From: Syngnathus acus
Lineage: Eukaryota > Chordata > Actinopteri > Syngnathiformes > Syngnathidae
Assembly: GCF_901709675.1 (NCBI RefSeq)
Contig: NC_051107.1
Coordinates: 3,286,001-3,350,000, forward strand
DNA length: 64,000 bases
Reading direction: 5' to 3'
The notes beneath the pieces were generated by a model. That model made no database searches. It saw only the letters and a list, made by a program, of their open reading frames with translations, and had not been told where the DNA came from. A program made the translations under genes and the position numbers. The stretch's first letter is position 1. Each line of letters begins with the position of its first letter. Shown here piece by piece: positions 60,461 to 64,000 of the stretch.

Positions 60461-62079
60461 AATTAAATAATCTATTGCAGCCTCGTTTGAATATTAAAGT
60501 GGGCGGTTGACAACACTGACAAGGCATCATCGTATTTATTCGACATGAAGTCACACCTCGGAATAGCAACGAGGTCACGTTGTGGATTTTTGCAGTTAGG
60601 TGGGGCGCTCATTATTGCACACCTGCTCCAGTAATCTTTAATCCGACTACGTATCCCCCCCTCTTTGTTGTTTTTTTTTTATATTCATGAGGGTGCTTGT
60701 TTTGCAGAGTGCAGGGTGGGGCCGGGTGACGTTGGGGGGGGGGGTTGGCGTGCACCAGCCTGATCAAGATGACGGCATGTTTAAAAATAGTGGCATGCCG
60801 TCATGCAGAGGTGGTCTCAGGAGGAAAGGGGGTTGAGGATGGAGGGGGTGTGATTGTGAATTGAGAAGCGCAGCGTGTTCTCTCTCATCTTGCGGATGAA
60901 GGAGGTACCAGTGTTCCCAGTACAAGCCGAGAGGGAGGAGATCAGTCAAAATGCGCGGCTGCCGGCGTTCCTCTTTTGTTTGCATTGTTTATTCCTACTT
61001 TGGTGGTCTCTGGGAGAAAAAAAAATGCGCCAAAGTATGTTTATGGATTTAGCAATTTTGGAAATTATTACAACGCCACAAATCTAACGTCATAAAATAC
61101 TTTAAAAAGGTCAGCTGCTAGCATTTTGTGACATTCGTGACACATACTGGCATTTGGTAGCATTTAACACAACCACATGATTTTAAAGTCAAAGTGGTGT
61201 GGGGAACACCCTTAACGGACACTTCATTAGGTACAGTGATTCCCAACATTTGTGCTAGTGTGTCATTTAGGTTAATACAGAATGCTAGCTTAGTTTGTGT
61301 TAGCGTGTAATTTAAGCTAACACGGTTAATGAGTCACGAGTGAAATGATTTTTTTGGGGGTAAAGAGTTTAACTTTGACTTCTTATTCCTCATGAATATT
61401 ATCAATTCACCGCACAGAACTGTGAGAGCTAGCCGGAGTAGTTTCCCCCGAAAATGGAGGCATTCAATTTGGCATGAAAGCCTGCATTTGTTGCCCTGTT
61501 TCCGGAAATCCAAGCGCAGCTCGGCGTGGAATTGAGAACATTGCCAGCGGGAGCGGAGCTGGCCAGAAAATGTAAATCGGAGGTCTCGGAGCTTTGTCAG
61601 CTGTATACTACCGACGGTAATAACTCTCCAGGATTCTCATTCTAATGATATGCTTGGGAAACTCGTAACTCTGCGTGTAGTAAACGTTTGCTTTTTTGCT
61701 GTGTTTGAACAGATCAGTCACTAGCCGATTGCCAAAAAAAATTTGAAGCTATCAGCTATCTGGAGTACATACAAACAAATTGTCCAGAAAACGGCCTGAG
61801 ACAACTGTGATAGCAATTTGCATCAATATGAAGCTAGCGCTTGCATCATAGCTCAAATATCCTTTCAAATCGATTATGTTTGCGCTGTCGCCAACAACAC
61901 TGAGCCCTGAAGGCTCGAAGGAAATCCGTGACAACGATGTAGCACATTTGAGCTATGACCCCAGCTAACCCGTTCAAAATCTCTGTGTATTGGAACTGAT
62001 AATTATAATAAATAATGATATACTATATTAATTAAGCTATACTCATATCTATATAAATGGAATGCAAAAAACACGCAAG
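60461..62079. other. intergenic DNA, nothing recognised
   Basis: A G-run patch lies at about 60732-60745. No exon or repeat terminus is supported. Confidence 0.5.
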
Positions 62080-62345
62080 AGCCACAATGATTATTAATCA
62101 AAAACTAATGGATTATTAAATTTAAAATCATTTTTGATCAAACAATTAAAATTGTCTGTGTTGAATCAAAATGGAAAAAAATCTCTTTTTTTTAATCATG
62201 GTTATTTTTTACGTTACGAACCAAACCAGTCAATTCGAAATAATTATTTTTGAGTAAAGTGGTGGAGATTAAGATTTATCCGACTCATTGACAAAATAAT
62301 CGGCAAATGAATCGATGATTAAAATAATCGTTACTTGTAGCGCTA
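62080..62345. mobile_element. decayed hAT-like repeat (AATAATCG type)
   Basis: The right side reads GACTCATTGACAAAATAATC, then GATTAAAATAATCGTTAC and TTGTAGCGCTA. It resembles the fish repeat whose other end begins CAGGGCTGCAACTAACGATT. The left boundary is not clear. Confidence 0.5.
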
Positions 62346-64000
62346 AAACTTTATTCTAATCATACAGAGCCTGTTTCTTTAAGAATTTTGTTGGATTGCA
62401 TACAAAAAAATCACACCAGTTTTTACATGACCTACAACTTGACTGTGAATTCTAATCTCTTAATCATTTTCATGACAAAATACGGCCTTGTCTGTGCAGC
62501 GCATCAGTTTTACTAGTACGCCGTGATTTGCGATTGGCTTTGACAGCTTGATAACACGCTGCTTTGGCAGGAATAATCGTGCGGTGTTCAAAACACAATA
62601 TATTTTTTTTGTGGAGCAGCCACATAAAAAAAAAAGAAATTCCATTACAGCAGAAAACGGGAAAATGGGTTAAATAATGAAAGAGCACCTACGGCAACAT
62701 ATCATTCCCGTAATAAGAAGACACCTCAACCCTGCTCGTGGGCCTTGTTGCCTAGTTCACTTTCGAGTCGTTAGCAAGGGGAGACCATTAGCATTTTGCT
62801 GACGCGAGGATCTTCCGACAAAAGCCTCGACTACCGCTCTTAAGTTGCACGTCCGCGTGAAGCGAACTTTGCAAATCTTTCATCGCGTTTCCACTCGAGC
62901 GCTTCGGTGATGATGAGGTCATCCGCCAGACAGAGATTCAAGTAGCGCTCTGGTCTTTTCTGGTACGAGAGAGCCCCTTCATACCTCGTATAAAAAATAG
63001 ATGAAAACCAGCCAATGGTTGGGAATAGTAATTGGCTCCCCGGTGGCTGCCTTAACGCTGCTTCCAATTCGACCAAAAAAAGAGAAGCCGATTGGATGTC
63101 ACAGACGGTTTGTAGAACGGGAAAAAGGAAGCCAAATCGTCCTTTCATGCGGAGTCGCCGTTTGTATGCCTGTCCACATTCGAATGCGGCGGACCGCCAC
63201 GGAAAAAAAGAGGTTAACGGAAGAATCAATCGGGCGGCTTTAATTACTCCGAACGGCGAGTGGCGCGCGCCGGCGTTCTCTGACAAATGGCATCGGCTGT
63301 AATTGGCTGATAAAGAGCCAATTAAATTGGATGTGAGCGTCAATTGCAGCGCTCCGCAAAAAGTTTATCGGGACCAAGTGCTTTTAATTCGTTACAAATT
63401 CGATTCAATTAATCGGTTAAATCTGCTTTTATCAATTCTGAAGTTCGGTAATTTTTTTTGGGGGGGTTTGTGGTTCTCCCAAAAAGTATTTTGACTGACC
63501 TTGCCGCTGTGTTTACTTTACAAATCCATTTCGATTGAATCTGAGCGCAGATCAATAACAACGCCCAAATGAGTAAACGATTGGTCTGCTTTGTTTGGGA
63601 TTCGTTCACCTTCACATGTGAGCGACGTAAGTTGAGAGTTGATGATCGGCAAACATGGACGGGACCACAAAGTGATTCTCTTTTTTTTGTGGATCTGAAC
63701 ACAAGCTGGAGTTTATCCGTAAAGTGGCCATTGTACAACTTTGTCGCCATAATTGGCGGTAGGAAGAACGACTTGGGGAAAAGCTCCAAGTCGAGTCACT
63801 CTTCCAATTAGAGGTGCTCTGGTCACATTCACTTTGATCGGATGTGAGCGATTAAATCGTCCTTTTGCTTAAGGATGTACGCCGGAAATCGGCTCGATCA
63901 AATGTTCACGATTCATGCTAAGAATGTTTGCTACCGAAATTCTTGTCCTTGGCCGTGACCTGGATTGCTTGGAAATAAATTGCATTTTCCGTCAAGAGGC
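62346..64000. other. intergenic DNA with a possible regulatory patch
   Basis: No gene recognised. A 167-codon minus-strand frame (62840-63343) has no domain or start context. The part 63236-63430 has several TAATTG/CAATTA words and may be non-coding regulatory DNA, though this is only an impression. Confidence 0.4.

Noticed and set aside
62840-63343. 167-codon minus-strand open frame
   Set aside because: No recognisable domain or splice sites, and another frame on the opposite strand is also open. Composition looks random.

Overview
The window is vertebrate nuclear DNA, most likely from a compact percomorph teleost genome. The evidence is spliced genes with GT-AG introns, many dinucleotide microsatellites, and fish-type DNA transposon remnants (hAT ends, TA-flanked and TTAA-flanked miniature elements). 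No bacterial-style genes, tRNA, rRNA or CRISPR were seen. The fish assignment is inference from exon sequence and repeats. A syngnathid-like genome would fit the abundant TA-flanked element but is not proven.

One gene is firmly recognised: the 5' part of nav3 (neuron navigator 3), on the minus strand and read right to left. Five coding exons join in frame into 223 complete codons plus two bases. Exon 1 is at 29455-29706, exon 2 at 11629-11746, exon 3 at 11050-11102, exon 4 at 6163-6235 and exon 5 at 4851-5025. They encode the NAV3 N-terminus and the whole calponin-homology (CH) domain. Every junction has a usable splice site and matching phase. The gene continues beyond the left edge, so the coiled-coil and AAA+ parts are not here.

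Upstream on the same strand, 38146-38259 is a good candidate alternative first coding exon: ATG, 38 codons, strong donor, phase 0. It could replace exon 1 and splice straight to exon 2. Farther upstream, 56782-57250 looks like a CpG-containing first-exon or promoter region with a GTAAGT donor. Its link to nav3 is unproven.

The rest is intron and upstream DNA. It contains an internally deleted hAT element (left edge), an hAT element with a miniature element nested inside it (2.1-2.9 kb), five copies of one TA-flanked MITE family, five copies of a TTAA-flanked palindromic mini-element, other hAT-like remnants, AT-rich tracts, CA/GT microsatellites and a short telomere-like block about 0.5 kb upstream of exon 1. 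Several stretches look like possible cis-regulatory DNA, but conservation cannot be judged from one sequence. I found no convincing new molecular system. The most useful leads are the alternative nav3 first exons and the altered residues inside a normally well conserved CH domain.
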